Below the pieces are notes generated by a model. The model made no database searches. It saw nothing but the letters and a program-made list of their open reading frames with translations, and had not been told where the DNA came from. Below, piece after piece: positions 18,034 through 26,688 of a stretch of 64,000 nt of DNA. Origin of the DNA: Desulfonema magnum (GTDB lineage Bacteria > Desulfobacterota > Desulfobacteria > Desulfobacterales > 4be13). The position numbers were made by a program, and so were the translations under genes. Numbering within the stretch: the stretch's first letter is position 1; the number at the start of each line of letters is the position of its first letter. The stretch is taken from positions 7,963,778 through 8,027,777 of the forward strand of contig NZ_CP061800.1 of the NCBI RefSeq assembly GCF_017377395.1, in the 5' to 3' direction.

Positions 18034-19950
18034 TCAGTTCGGATTCATCTTGTTCTGATGTTTGCTAATATCTCGCAGAATATAACTGATCTCAGCTAGT
18101 CCGATTTTACCATCTCCGTCAGCGTTCGCATCTGAATAAATTCCAATGGCCTGCAAACCACTGATTGCTTTCAGTGCGAGAATGGCATCATCCAGGCGAA
18201 TATGACCATCTCCGTTCATATCTCCTTTTGTGAGTGTCGCGATCTGAAAATTCCTTTCCCTTACTGTCGTGCCCGACTCTGCCATGACAGACTGAGCTTT
18301 GGCGCATTCCGTGACACTTGCTGATTCGGCCCACCATTCATCTGCATAATCAGTTTTTGAAATCAGCGTGTGTAAATAATATATTCCTCCGGGCAATCCT
18401 CCAATTACATAAGTTCCGTCAGAAGTATCCACGGAAGCTGATGCGATCTTTTTCCAATCTCCGCAGGGATTGCCGGAGATGACTGCTACGGAAGTCCCCT
18501 CTTCTGTGAACGGTGTCACACCGTCGCTCTGATATACTGTTCCTGAAATCGTTGCCTCAGGAGCCAGCTGAAAGGCTTTGTCAATGGCGGAATCTCCGGG
18601 AGCCACTGTTACAGGCCGGGCAAGATTGCAATCAGACATGCTTGCGGATTCAGCCCACCATTCATCCACATAATTTATTGCTGAAACCGAGGCCCGCAGA
18701 TAATACGTTCCCGGGGTCAACTGAGTAATGCTGTATGTTCCGTCAGAAGCATCCGCGGAAACCGATCTGTCAACATTCCAATCTCCGCAGGGATCACCGG
18801 AAATAACCTGTATGGAAATGCCTGCTTGTGTGAGCCGCGTCACCCCGTCATTCTGACAGACTGTCCCGGAAATCGTTGCCTCATACGCCAACTGAAAGTC
18901 TTTGTTGATAACAGACACTCCGGCAGCCTCAACCGTGACAGATCCCGCATGACTGCAAAGCATCACACTTTCTTTTTCAGCCCACCATTCATCCACATAA
19001 TCGGGACCCATAACCGAGGTGAGCAAAAAATACGTTCCCGGAGGCAGTCCCACAACAGTATAGGTTCCGTCAGAAGAATTCGTGTATGTGTATCTGATTG
19101 TTTTCCAATCTCCGCAGGGATCACCGGAAACAACATCTGTATAAACACTGGCTCCTGTAAACGGAGTCACACCGTCATTTTGATAAATTGTGCCGGAAAT
19201 TGCGGCTCCGGGGTCTAACTGAAAATTTCTGCCAGTCACGGCTTCTCCGGCCTGAACTGTCAAGTTTTCGGCATTGTCGCAGTCTGTCACGCTTGCGGAT
19301 TCAGCCCACCATTCATTCACATAATTGAGTTCTGAAATCGAAGTGAGCAAATAATACGTTCCCGGAGGCAGTCCCACAACGGTATAGGTTCCATCCGAGG
19401 AATTTGTCTGAGTCCATCCAGCGCTCTTTCGGCCGCAGGCTTCGTCGGAAATCACATCTATATAAATGCTGTCCCCTGTGAATGGCGTAACACCGTCACT
19501 TTGATATATTGTGCCGGAAATCATTGCTCCGGCATCCAACTGAAAATTTTTGTCACTGACAGATGCTCCGTCACCTAATGTGACAGACTGAGCAAGGTTG
19601 CAATCTGTGACACTTTCTGATGAAGCCCACCATTCATTTGCATAATTAATTTTTTCCGGAATCGAAGTCCGTAAATGATACGTTCCCGGAGGCAGATTTT
19701 CAATCCTGTAAGTTCCGTCTGAAGAATTCGTATAAGCTGATCCGATGGTGTCCAAGTCACCGCAGGGAACATCTCCGGGAATCGCCTCTATATAAATGAC
19801 ATTCTCTGTGAACGGGGTAATACCGTCACTTTGATACACCGTGCCGGAGATTGAACCGTTATTTTGCGCACATAATGGCATGGGAAACAAAATCAGAGCT
19901 GCCAGAAAAACAACCTGTGCGGATACAATTTTGGATTTAATCTTGTTCAT
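18034..19950 (-). CDS. secreted repeat protein with C-terminal dockerin
   Basis: A 638-aa exported protein. The signal peptide (about 1-28, ending LCAQ) is followed by five repeats of about 108 residues, each built as ISGTVYQSDGVTPFT ... CGDW ... SSDGTYTVVGLPPGTYYL ... YVNEWWAESASVTDC. These are Cna-B/carboxypeptidase-regulatory-like beta sandwiches with a recurrent Cys. The C terminus (TKGDMNGDGHIRLDDAILAL and DANADGDGKIGLAEISYILR) is a type I dockerin with two calcium loops. Dockerins bind cohesins, so the protein may be part of a surface complex, but no cohesin is in the window. AAGGAG precedes the ATG at 13 nt. The gene is divergent from the thrombospondin-repeat gene at 20560. Confidence 0.85.
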   Translation of the reverse strand: MNKIKSKIVSAQVVFLAALILFPMPLCAQNNGSISGTVYQSDGITPFTENVIYIEAIPGDVPCGDLDTIGSAYTNSSDGTYRIENLPPGTYHLRTSIPEKINYANEWWASSESVTDCNLAQSVTLGDGASVSDKNFQLDAGAMISGTIYQSDGVTPFTGDSIYIDVISDEACGRKSAGWTQTNSSDGTYTVVGLPPGTYYLLTSISELNYVNEWWAESASVTDCDNAENLTVQAGEAVTGRNFQLDPGAAISGTIYQNDGVTPFTGASVYTDVVSGDPCGDWKTIRYTYTNSSDGTYTVVGLPPGTYFLLTSVMGPDYVDEWWAEKESVMLCSHAGSVTVEAAGVSVINKDFQLAYEATISGTVCQNDGVTRLTQAGISIQVISGDPCGDWNVDRSVSADASDGTYSITQLTPGTYYLRASVSAINYVDEWWAESASMSDCNLARPVTVAPGDSAIDKAFQLAPEATISGTVYQSDGVTPFTEEGTSVAVISGNPCGDWKKIASASVDTSDGTYVIGGLPGGIYYLHTLISKTDYADEWWAESASVTECAKAQSVMAESGTTVRERNFQIATLTKGDMNGDGHIRLDDAILALKAISGLQAIGIYSDANADGDGKIGLAEISYILRDISKHQNKMNPN

Positions 19951-20559
19951 TGTAATTTTTTCTCCTTTTTACAGATTTTTTCGGTATTTTTCACAGGAAT
20001 CCGAAAGCGGTTTGTACTTTTGGGGAAAGGCTTTGATATCATTCCCCCAGGTTTTGAGAACCTGATTTCATGCAACATTCCGGCTTTTATCTTATCTGTG
20101 GGAAAGCCTGTCATAAGAACGGGTATAAAAAATTAAAATTTTTTTTACCTGACTCTGTTCCATCTGTAAACTTAAATTGACAATGTCTGATTTTTTAACA
20201 GTACATCGTCTGTGTCTTCAAATTTCACAGATTACGATATATTAAGTAGTTATATAAAATTTTATTGATTCTTTCTTGAAAAATATGTAAGAAAAAAAAT
20301 TTTGTCGTGTATTCATTTTGAAACAAGCATGATTAACTTTTATTATATTTTTATGAAAGGAGGTGCCCGGAACTCAGATAATTAAGGAGGCAGAATATAA
20401 TTTCTGACAGCTTGTTTTGTTTTTTTACCGTGAAAATGCATTCTGAAAAGCCGGGTTTTTGTCTGTTTTCACTGTATATTTTCATGTCCGGGGGTGAAAA
20501 ACCCGGCTTTTTCATGAGCGTTTAATTTAACCGTATGGTAAAAGGGGGAGATCAAACTT
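19951..20559. promoter_or_regulatory. AT-rich divergent intergenic region with inverted repeat
   Basis: A 609-bp gap between two divergent genes for secreted proteins, so promoters for both should lie here. The middle (about 20130-20350) is very AT-rich. At 20444-20460 and 20496-20514 the arms TGAAAAGCCGGGTTTTT and AAAAACCCGGCTTTTTCA form an inverted repeat of the AAAGCCGGG family, placed about 45 bp before the start at 20560, where it could act as a leader hairpin. Two isolated Shine-Dalgarno-like AAGGAGG strings (20357, 20384) precede only very short reading frames. No known riboswitch is recognised. Confidence 0.45.
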
Positions 20560-23500
20560 ATGGGGAACACATTGAAAAACAACCGGATAATTGTCGGAGT
20601 GCTGCTTTTTGCCTTTATTTCTGTGTTTACATCCGCTTCATTCGCAGAAACGGAGATAACCCGCGATGTTCAACTGATTAAGTCCCGGCTGAACTATGAC
20701 CGGCAGGCAAAAGTCAGTTATGTGAATGTCTCGTTAAAAAATATTTCTGAAAATCATATTCTGAAAGCACCGATCCGGGTGCTGATTGAAAGCATCAGTT
20801 CCAATGATGTGACCGTGGAAAATGCGGACGGAACAAACAATGGAAAACCGTATTTTGAATATTCTCTTTCAGATGATTTGCTACCCGGCCAGATGACCGG
20901 CAGTAAAAAATGGAAATTCTCAAACCAGAGAAAAAAAAGATTCCACTATACCTTCAGCGTGCAGGGGGAAGAGGTTCAGACATACGATTCTGACACAGAC
21001 GGCACGCCGGACAGTGAGGATGCATGTCCGGGAGATCCGAACAAAACAGCACCTGGTGACTGCGGTTGCGGTGTGGCAGATACGGACACGGATAAAGACG
21101 GCTCGGCCGACTGCCATGACGACTGTCCCAATGATGCGAATAAAACAGCCCCGGGAACTTGCGGGTGCGGTGTGGCAGACACCGATTCTGACAATGATGG
21201 CGTACCCAATTGCAATGACAATTGTCCCAATGATCCGGGCAAAACAGATCCGGGTGTCTGCGGCTGCGGTGTGGCAGATACCGATTCTGACCGTGACGGC
21301 ACACTCAATTGCAAAGATGGCTGCCCCAATGATCGCAACAAGACTGCCCCCGGGCAATGCGGCTGTGGTAAAGCAGATGCTGATTCTGACGGCGACGGCA
21401 CACTCAACTGCAAGGACGGATGTCCCAGTGATCCAGGCAAAACTTCACCGGGAACATGCGGCTGCGGTGTGGCAGATTCCAGTTCTGACCGTGACAGTGA
21501 CGGTACAATTGACTGTCTTGACGGCTGTCCTGATGATCCGGATAAAACATCTCCCGGGGGCTGCGGGTGCGGTAATCCTGACACCAATTCCGACGGTGAC
21601 AGCAAACCCGACTGCACAGACGGCTGTCCCAATGATCCCAACAAAACAGCTCCGGGCACTTGCGGGTGTGGCAATCCTGACACAGACACGGATGCCGACG
21701 GTGTGGCGGATTGTAAAGATGCCTGTTCTGATACACCTTCCGGTGTGTCTGTTGACGCTGAGGGATGTGCCCTCATTAGCATAACCGGCCATGTACGAAG
21801 CGCAGGACTGAGGATAAGTTCTGCACAGGTTAAAATCGGCTCAGATTCGGTCCCCACTGATGGGAATGGAAATTTTTCGAATCAGGTCAGCGAGAAAGAT
21901 ATTCTTAACGGGTCCGGGGGAGATGTTCTTCCCATTGAGGTGACAGCGGACGGTTATGCCACAGGCTATTCAAAGGTGGCCTGTTTTTCCCAAAAAGCTG
22001 CTTATCATGTTGAAATCACAATGATTCCGGTATCACAGGAAATTACAGATAAGGATGATGTCACCAGCGGTGTTGATATTAAAAAAGACGGGGAAAAAAT
22101 CGGAGAACTGAAAATACCTGCTTCAGCTTTGCCCGCAGGCGTGACACAGGTTACAGGAAATGTTTCCTATATTGATCCCACAACTTCCGACCTTGATGCT
22201 TTCCCGGGAAATGATTTTCTGGCTGTCAGGGAATCCGGAACCACAGCTACATTGGAGAGCATCGGGCTGATGGAGTTTGATCTTAAAGATCAGAATGGAA
22301 ATCCCGTCACCACACTGAGCGGTAATGCCACCGTCTGCATGAAAGTCCCGGACGGGCTGAACGTATCCGAGGGAGAAACAATTCCGCTGTGGTGGTATAA
22401 TCCCGATGACGGGCTCTGGCATGAAGAGGGTCAGGGAACAGTGGAAAAACGTGATGGTGACGGCTTGTGGATGTGCGGCAGTGTAAATCATTTCACCTGG
22501 TGGAACTATGACCGGCCCATTGAAATGCACGCGTGCTTCAAATTCACTTTTGTCAACGAGTCGGACAACAGCCCGGTCAACCTGAACTGGTTTGCGGAAG
22601 GGGTTGATTTTTCCGGGGGCGCGCCTGAACGGCCATGTAACTGTGACGGAGATGATCCGAGTCCCTGTCCTGACAAGCAGATATCTTCACTCACAGTGAT
22701 GAAAGGCGGTAAGATAAGAGTTCGCACCACCATCAGCGGAACCCGTTATTATCTGAAAGATGACGGGGACGGAACCTTCAGTCTTGTCACAAATACAGAC
22801 AATGGAACTGTGTTTGACGCGCCGAATATTCAGGGCAGTTGTTATTTTAATGAAGGGGTTGAGAATTGTGTGCCGCTGGACGGTGATGACGGTATCCTGC
22901 CGTTAGGCGGAATCAATTATGCGCCCGATGTCCTGTCCCTGACTGTGCCGGAAAAACTTGATCCCGGAGAGACTGTGGCAATCACAGCCCAGGTTGCTGA
23001 TACGGAGGGAGACAATGTTTCTGTAAGCTGGTCGGCAATATGCGGGACAATCTCTGATCAGAATCCTGCCGGGGAAGCATCTGTGACGCCTCCTCTGACT
23101 GCGACGGCCAATTTTACGGCCCCGCCTAAGGGAGCGATTTGCAAGATCACCTTAACAGCACAGGAAAACAGAGCAGAAGGAAACATCTCAGAAGCGTCTG
23201 CCTGGGTATGGGTGGGGGATACGCCGACCGGAACGATTGAGGGAACCCTCTATGGCCCTGACGGCCAGCCGGCAGCGGGTATTCAGATACAGTTGCAGGA
23301 AGGGGATGGCGGTGATGGAGAATACAGCAGAACCGTTACCACCGACTCTGATGGAAATTATGTATTTGACGATGTGCCCTGCTGTCGCATAGAAAATGAT
23401 GAATACGGTTTTTATTGTCAAGGTTTCTACGGAAGCTTTTCTGTTGATATGGATATCAATGGAACCACATGGCATAAAGAGCAGGATACCAGTTTCAGTT

Positions 23501-24360
23501 GTTGTGGTGAATTTTGTTGGGATGATGGCGGTGCTGAATACAATAGCAATTGTACTCAGCATATTTACTGGCCCACGCTTTGGGCTACTGTGCAGGGAAC
23601 AGCTCATGACGAATTTGGAAATCCGGTTGAGGCTGGCACGGAAATTCAATTTGAAAACTGGGACTACGCTGGTTATTATGAGCATATTATGAATGCCAGC
23701 ATCCCCTCGGCCGATGGTGTCTATGGTCCGGTATCCATACCCGTCGGGAATGAAGTGAACATATTCTATGAGTTGAATGAAACAAAAGGAAAAGCGTATG
23801 TCACTGCCTTATATAACGGCCAGGAGATTTCTTCTGACTTTGGCCCCAAGTCTCCGGGTATCGTTGAGGGGTATGTGTATAATGATAACGGAAATCCTGT
23901 GAGCGGAGTCCAGGTTCGATCTGTCTTCAATACAACGACTAATGGGTCAGGATACTATAGGATCACCAATGTGCCAATGGGACCTATTTATGGAGTGAAT
24001 ACTTCTTCATATGGATCTAATTCAGCTCTTATTACTGTCGGAGGAGAGACGTTGACTATAGATATTAACGGACCTGACTGTGTTGTTACAGGCACGCTTT
24101 ACGACTGGGACGGACAAGTCAAGCCAAATGTGGAAATACAACTGAGTGTTAACAGAAATCCTTTCACTGCAACCACCAACGCAAACGGGCAGTTTATATT
24201 CAATAATGTGACAACAGGACGGGGTTACTTCTCGCTTGGAAATGATGAAGATCTTTACAACGATGCTTTCACCATTACCCAAAGCAACAGCACCGTCACT
24301 GTTGATCCGCAGATAACTCCGCCTGATCCGGAAGATTGTGGTTATGACTGTGTGAAATAG
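20560..24360 (+). CDS. large secreted protein with thrombospondin type 3 repeats
   Basis: A 1266-aa exported protein. The signal peptide (about residues 8-29) ends SASFA. A short beta domain (about 30-140) precedes eight calcium-binding thrombospondin type 3-like units (about 145-405), each roughly DTDSDNDGVPNC...CPNDPxKTAPGxCGCG, with a regular Cys pattern suggesting disulfides. The rest is a series of beta-sandwich domains: GHVRSAGLRISSAQVKI, a CMKVPDG...LWWYNPDDGLWHEE region, an Ig-like stretch, then three carboxypeptidase-regulatory repeats (GTIEGTLYGPDGQPAAGIQI, VEGYVYNDNGNPVSGVQV, CVVTGTLYDWDGQVKPNVEI). GGGGGAG precedes the ATG. It is probably a surface adhesin or matrix protein. There is no sorting motif that I can identify. 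It is divergent from the dockerin protein. Confidence 0.87.
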   Translation: MGNTLKNNRIIVGVLLFAFISVFTSASFAETEITRDVQLIKSRLNYDRQAKVSYVNVSLKNISENHILKAPIRVLIESISSNDVTVENADGTNNGKPYFEYSLSDDLLPGQMTGSKKWKFSNQRKKRFHYTFSVQGEEVQTYDSDTDGTPDSEDACPGDPNKTAPGDCGCGVADTDTDKDGSADCHDDCPNDANKTAPGTCGCGVADTDSDNDGVPNCNDNCPNDPGKTDPGVCGCGVADTDSDRDGTLNCKDGCPNDRNKTAPGQCGCGKADADSDGDGTLNCKDGCPSDPGKTSPGTCGCGVADSSSDRDSDGTIDCLDGCPDDPDKTSPGGCGCGNPDTNSDGDSKPDCTDGCPNDPNKTAPGTCGCGNPDTDTDADGVADCKDACSDTPSGVSVDAEGCALISITGHVRSAGLRISSAQVKIGSDSVPTDGNGNFSNQVSEKDILNGSGGDVLPIEVTADGYATGYSKVACFSQKAAYHVEITMIPVSQEITDKDDVTSGVDIKKDGEKIGELKIPASALPAGVTQVTGNVSYIDPTTSDLDAFPGNDFLAVRESGTTATLESIGLMEFDLKDQNGNPVTTLSGNATVCMKVPDGLNVSEGETIPLWWYNPDDGLWHEEGQGTVEKRDGDGLWMCGSVNHFTWWNYDRPIEMHACFKFTFVNESDNSPVNLNWFAEGVDFSGGAPERPCNCDGDDPSPCPDKQISSLTVMKGGKIRVRTTISGTRYYLKDDGDGTFSLVTNTDNGTVFDAPNIQGSCYFNEGVENCVPLDGDDGILPLGGINYAPDVLSLTVPEKLDPGETVAITAQVADTEGDNVSVSWSAICGTISDQNPAGEASVTPPLTATANFTAPPKGAICKITLTAQENRAEGNISEASAWVWVGDTPTGTIEGTLYGPDGQPAAGIQIQLQEGDGGDGEYSRTVTTDSDGNYVFDDVPCCRIENDEYGFYCQGFYGSFSVDMDINGTTWHKEQDTSFSCCGEFCWDDGGAEYNSNCTQHIYWPTLWATVQGTAHDEFGNPVEAGTEIQFENWDYAGYYEHIMNASIPSADGVYGPVSIPVGNEVNIFYELNETKGKAYVTALYNGQEISSDFGPKSPGIVEGYVYNDNGNPVSGVQVRSVFNTTTNGSGYYRITNVPMGPIYGVNTSSYGSNSALITVGGETLTIDINGPDCVVTGTLYDWDGQVKPNVEIQLSVNRNPFTATTNANGQFIFNNVTTGRGYFSLGNDEDLYNDAFTITQSNSTVTVDPQITPPDPEDCGYDCVK

Positions 24361-24495
24361 TCAGAACGGGGTTGGTTCCCAAGCTTCCGGACCGGGAATG
24401 CCTCTTTATTTAACGCTCCGGTTTTGTGGTGTCTGTATGCGGAGCCGGCGCTTCCGACCGCATCCCTTCTTCAAACCCTGAGACTGAATAAACCT

Positions 24496-24521
24496 GTCAT
24501 TCCTGCGAAAGCAGGAATGAC
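24496..24521. repeat. palindrome GTCATTCCTGC/GCAGGAATGAC
   Basis: Perfect 11-bp arms around GAAA. The same arm recurs at 46037 and, inverted, near 46093, so it is a dispersed palindrome of the common 'cattcctgcgaaagcagg' type. It lies between the thrombospondin-repeat gene and the PIN gene and could terminate the former. Confidence 0.8.
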
Positions 24522-24562
24522 ATAAAAAAACTTGAACATCGAGAAATCAGGAACGCCAACAA

Positions 24563-25063
24563 ATGAAGAAAGTTCTCATTGACGCCTCATCTGCCATAAT
24601 CTTATTCAAATCCGGCTTGTTTGACAAGCTGACACAGACATATTATATCGTGATGGCAAAGGCGGTTTGTGGTGAACTGACTCAGGAGGGCTATCCGGGT
24701 GCGGAGGTGTTTCGGGAGTATTGCTCAGACAAGGATCGGGTGCTTCAGCTACCGAATCACGGGGAAGCTGACATATCTCAGCTTGGCAGGGGCGAGAAAA
24801 ATACCATACGTCATTACATCAGGGGAAACGGAGAGTTCATTGTCATTGATGACGGAAAGGGGGCCGCGTATTGCAGGGATAACCGCATTCCATACATCAA
24901 TGCGCTGTTATTTCCACGCATCTTATATGTGTCCGGCGACATGGCTGAGACAGACTATCATCACAAAACAGAAATGATTCTCCGTGTCGGAAGATATTCT
25001 CAAAAAATCATTGACTACGCGGCCAGGTGTTCAAAAGACAAACTTGAGTTTTTTCTGCCATGA
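24563..25063 (+). CDS. PIN-domain-like protein
   Basis: A 166-aa protein with the layout of a PIN ribonuclease. Features are VLIDASSAIILFKSG with Asp7, an acidic residue in AVCGELT (Glu38), the GRGEKNTI segment with Glu78, and VIDDGKGAAYCRDNRIP with Asp96/97. These supply the acidic cluster that binds metal in PIN nucleases. Many PIN proteins are VapC toxins. No antitoxin gene is visible immediately upstream (200 bp of repeat-containing DNA) or downstream, so it may be an orphan or a non-toxin member. The start has AGGA about 10 nt upstream. The following gene is on the opposite strand. Confidence 0.7.
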   Translation: MKKVLIDASSAIILFKSGLFDKLTQTYYIVMAKAVCGELTQEGYPGAEVFREYCSDKDRVLQLPNHGEADISQLGRGEKNTIRHYIRGNGEFIVIDDGKGAAYCRDNRIPYINALLFPRILYVSGDMAETDYHHKTEMILRVGRYSQKIIDYAARCSKDKLEFFLP

Positions 25064-25156
25064 CCAGGAAGATGAAACCTGAAATAAACAAAGGAACCGA
25101 CTGCCAAAAGCAGTGCGCCCGCAGGCTGCTTTTTACAGCCCGATTGCAATGCTTTG

Positions 25157-25501
25157 TCATGCCAGCATATTGTTCGAATCTGACGGCGCTTCTTTTCTGT
25201 CAGATTCAGTATAATCTCTTACAACCTGTGCCACGCGGATTCTGTAAGAATGAAACAGAGACGCTTTCCCTTTTTTCTGACCGGTCCGATGTTCCAGAAT
25301 GTTACGCCATTTTTCTATGGCTGCCTCATCACGCCAAAATGAAAGACTGAGAATTTTACCTTTCTCACTGAGACTTTGAAACCTTTCAATGGATATGAAT
25401 CCGTCTCTGTTCTCTAAAAATTTACGCAATTCCGCCGCGATATTCAGATATTCCTCTTTTCCTTTGATCATCGGCCGGACTTCAAAAATAACAGCAAACA
25501 T
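25157..25501 (-). CDS. antibiotic biosynthesis monooxygenase (ABM) family protein
   Basis: A 114-aa single-domain ferredoxin-like protein. FAVIFEVRPMIKGKEEYL opens the fold, then GFISIERFQSLSEKGKILSL and SFWRDEAAIEKWRN, all typical of ABM-fold monooxygenases or heme-degrading relatives. The ATG at 25501 has AAGGAG 5 nt upstream. An in-frame ATG 15 codons earlier lies inside a MITE end and is unlikely. The last 25 residues are polar and extra. The substrate is unknown and neighbours do not help. The 147-bp B-family repeat begins about 15 bp before the start codon, so promoter sequence may derive from it. Confidence 0.8.
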   Translation of the reverse strand: MFAVIFEVRPMIKGKEEYLNIAAELRKFLENRDGFISIERFQSLSEKGKILSLSFWRDEAAIEKWRNILEHRTGQKKGKASLFHSYRIRVAQVVRDYTESDRKEAPSDSNNMLA

Positions 25502-25516
25502 ATGTTCTCCTTGCTC

Positions 25517-25663
25517 AGTTACCCGATCAGAAGTTTTTTTATACATTTTTTTTCTGTGAACGGCGGAGAAACCCGGGTTTTTTCCTCACGGGCGGCAGGT
25601 CATTCTGAGGAAAAAGCCGGGTTTCCTCCCCGGGCAGAAATCAGAAACTTATGGTTAGGTATT
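25517..25663. mobile_element. MITE family B, degenerate copy (B1)
   Basis: About 147 bp. The inner arms GAAACCCGGGTTTTTTCC and GGAAAAAGCCGGGTTTCC and the outer ends (ACCCGATCAGAAGTTTT and AACTTATGGTTAGGTA) match the four cleaner copies at 37831, 42652, 45855 and 48230. The outer ends have diverged, so it is an older insertion. It lies directly upstream of the ABM-family gene. Confidence 0.75.
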
Positions 25664-25693
25664 TATGCCCTCATCTAATCTGATGGCCTTCGG

Positions 25694-26110
25694 TTAAAGT
25701 TTGAACGCTCCCTTAAAATAAGTTTTCTTGACACTTTTCGCCTTGTCCTTTGCCCATGATTCCAACCCCATCTTCCTGATCAGACACAGGTTGAACACTT
25801 TGGTATTGTGCGGAACAGCCGATGCCTTATCCGCATACGGATGAAGATGATCACAGGGAAAGTCCGCACACTCATTACAAAAATTGATTCCTTTTTTCTC
25901 GGTACACTGGTAAACATTACATGGCTCGGTCATACCTAAGAAAGCGATTTTTCCGCCCTCATTCCGGCACCCGTCGCATGATGCCTGCTCCGGAGGGATT
26001 CCCTGTTTCCGGGAGATGGCGGCTCGCAGCTCGTCATCCCCCTTTGCCAGATACATTGGACAGTTAAAACAATCCAGGCCGCAAGGTGCTGTCATTTTTA
26101 AATAATCCAT
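25694..26110 (-). CDS. DUF3795-family cysteine-rich protein
   Basis: A 138-aa protein with the DUF3795 layout: APCGLDCFNCPMYLAKGDDE at the start, CDGCRNEGG, then CNVYQCTEKKGINFCNECADFPCD. Eleven cysteines suggest zinc or iron-sulfur binding. The family is widespread in anaerobes and its biochemical role is unknown. AAGGAG precedes the ATG by 6 nt. It is transcribed leftwards, downstream of ogt but separated by 68 bp. Confidence 0.88.
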   Translation of the reverse strand: MDYLKMTAPCGLDCFNCPMYLAKGDDELRAAISRKQGIPPEQASCDGCRNEGGKIAFLGMTEPCNVYQCTEKKGINFCNECADFPCDHLHPYADKASAVPHNTKVFNLCLIRKMGLESWAKDKAKSVKKTYFKGAFKL

Positions 26111-26178
26111 TTTTTCTCCTTAGTTTTCGGGCATGATGCAATGCCCGCGGCAATATATTTTATTCTTTCACGGACTTC

Positions 26179-26673
26179 TCATATACAATCTGTAAAGCCC
26201 CCCTGTTCTAAATTTATCAACTTTTCTTTTATGGCAAGTCCGTGGGCAAACCCGGTGAGGTTTCCGTTTGCCCCTATCACCCTGTGACACGGTATGATCA
26301 GCGGGACAGGGTTCTTACTGTTCGCCATGCCCACAGCTCTTGCTGCGTTTTCATTTCCTATGGCTTTGGCGATATCTTTATAAGTGCGAAGTTCGCCATA
26401 AGGGATTTCAGACAATGCACGCCAGACTCTCTTTTGAAAATCTGTGCCCTGCGGATTGACTGTCACATTGAATTTTAATCGCTTCCCGCTGAAATACGCT
26501 CGGATCTGCGTTATGGAATCCGCAAAAAAATCATGGTTAAGCATCCACGCCTTTGATATCTCAAAACGTCTCTTACCTTCCGGTGTGTTTAAATGGAGAT
26601 GAGAAAGCCCTTTCTCATTACCAGCCAGAATGACCTCGCAAAACAGGGTGTCAAATCTTGTATAATACATCAT
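26179..26673 (-). CDS. ogt: methylated-DNA--protein-cysteine methyltransferase
   Basis: A 164-aa suicide repair protein that takes the alkyl group from O6-alkylguanine onto its active-site Cys in IPCHRVIGANGNLTGFAHG. The DNA-binding helix region FQKRVWRALSEIPYGELRTY and the AARAVGMANSKNPVPLIIPC segment are standard for the family, and the length is normal for Ogt. It lies 15 bp downstream of the Ada-AlkA fusion gene, so the two form an alkylation-repair operon in which the fusion's Ada-type domain could activate transcription. Confidence 0.95.
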   Translation of the reverse strand: MMYYTRFDTLFCEVILAGNEKGLSHLHLNTPEGKRRFEISKAWMLNHDFFADSITQIRAYFSGKRLKFNVTVNPQGTDFQKRVWRALSEIPYGELRTYKDIAKAIGNENAARAVGMANSKNPVPLIIPCHRVIGANGNLTGFAHGLAIKEKLINLEQGGFTDCI

Positions 26674-26688
26674 GCGATAACCTCTTTA

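Noticed and set aside
21014..21857. Long frames on both strands over the thrombospondin-type repeats
   Set aside because: By-products of the repetitive coding sequence of the 20560 gene.
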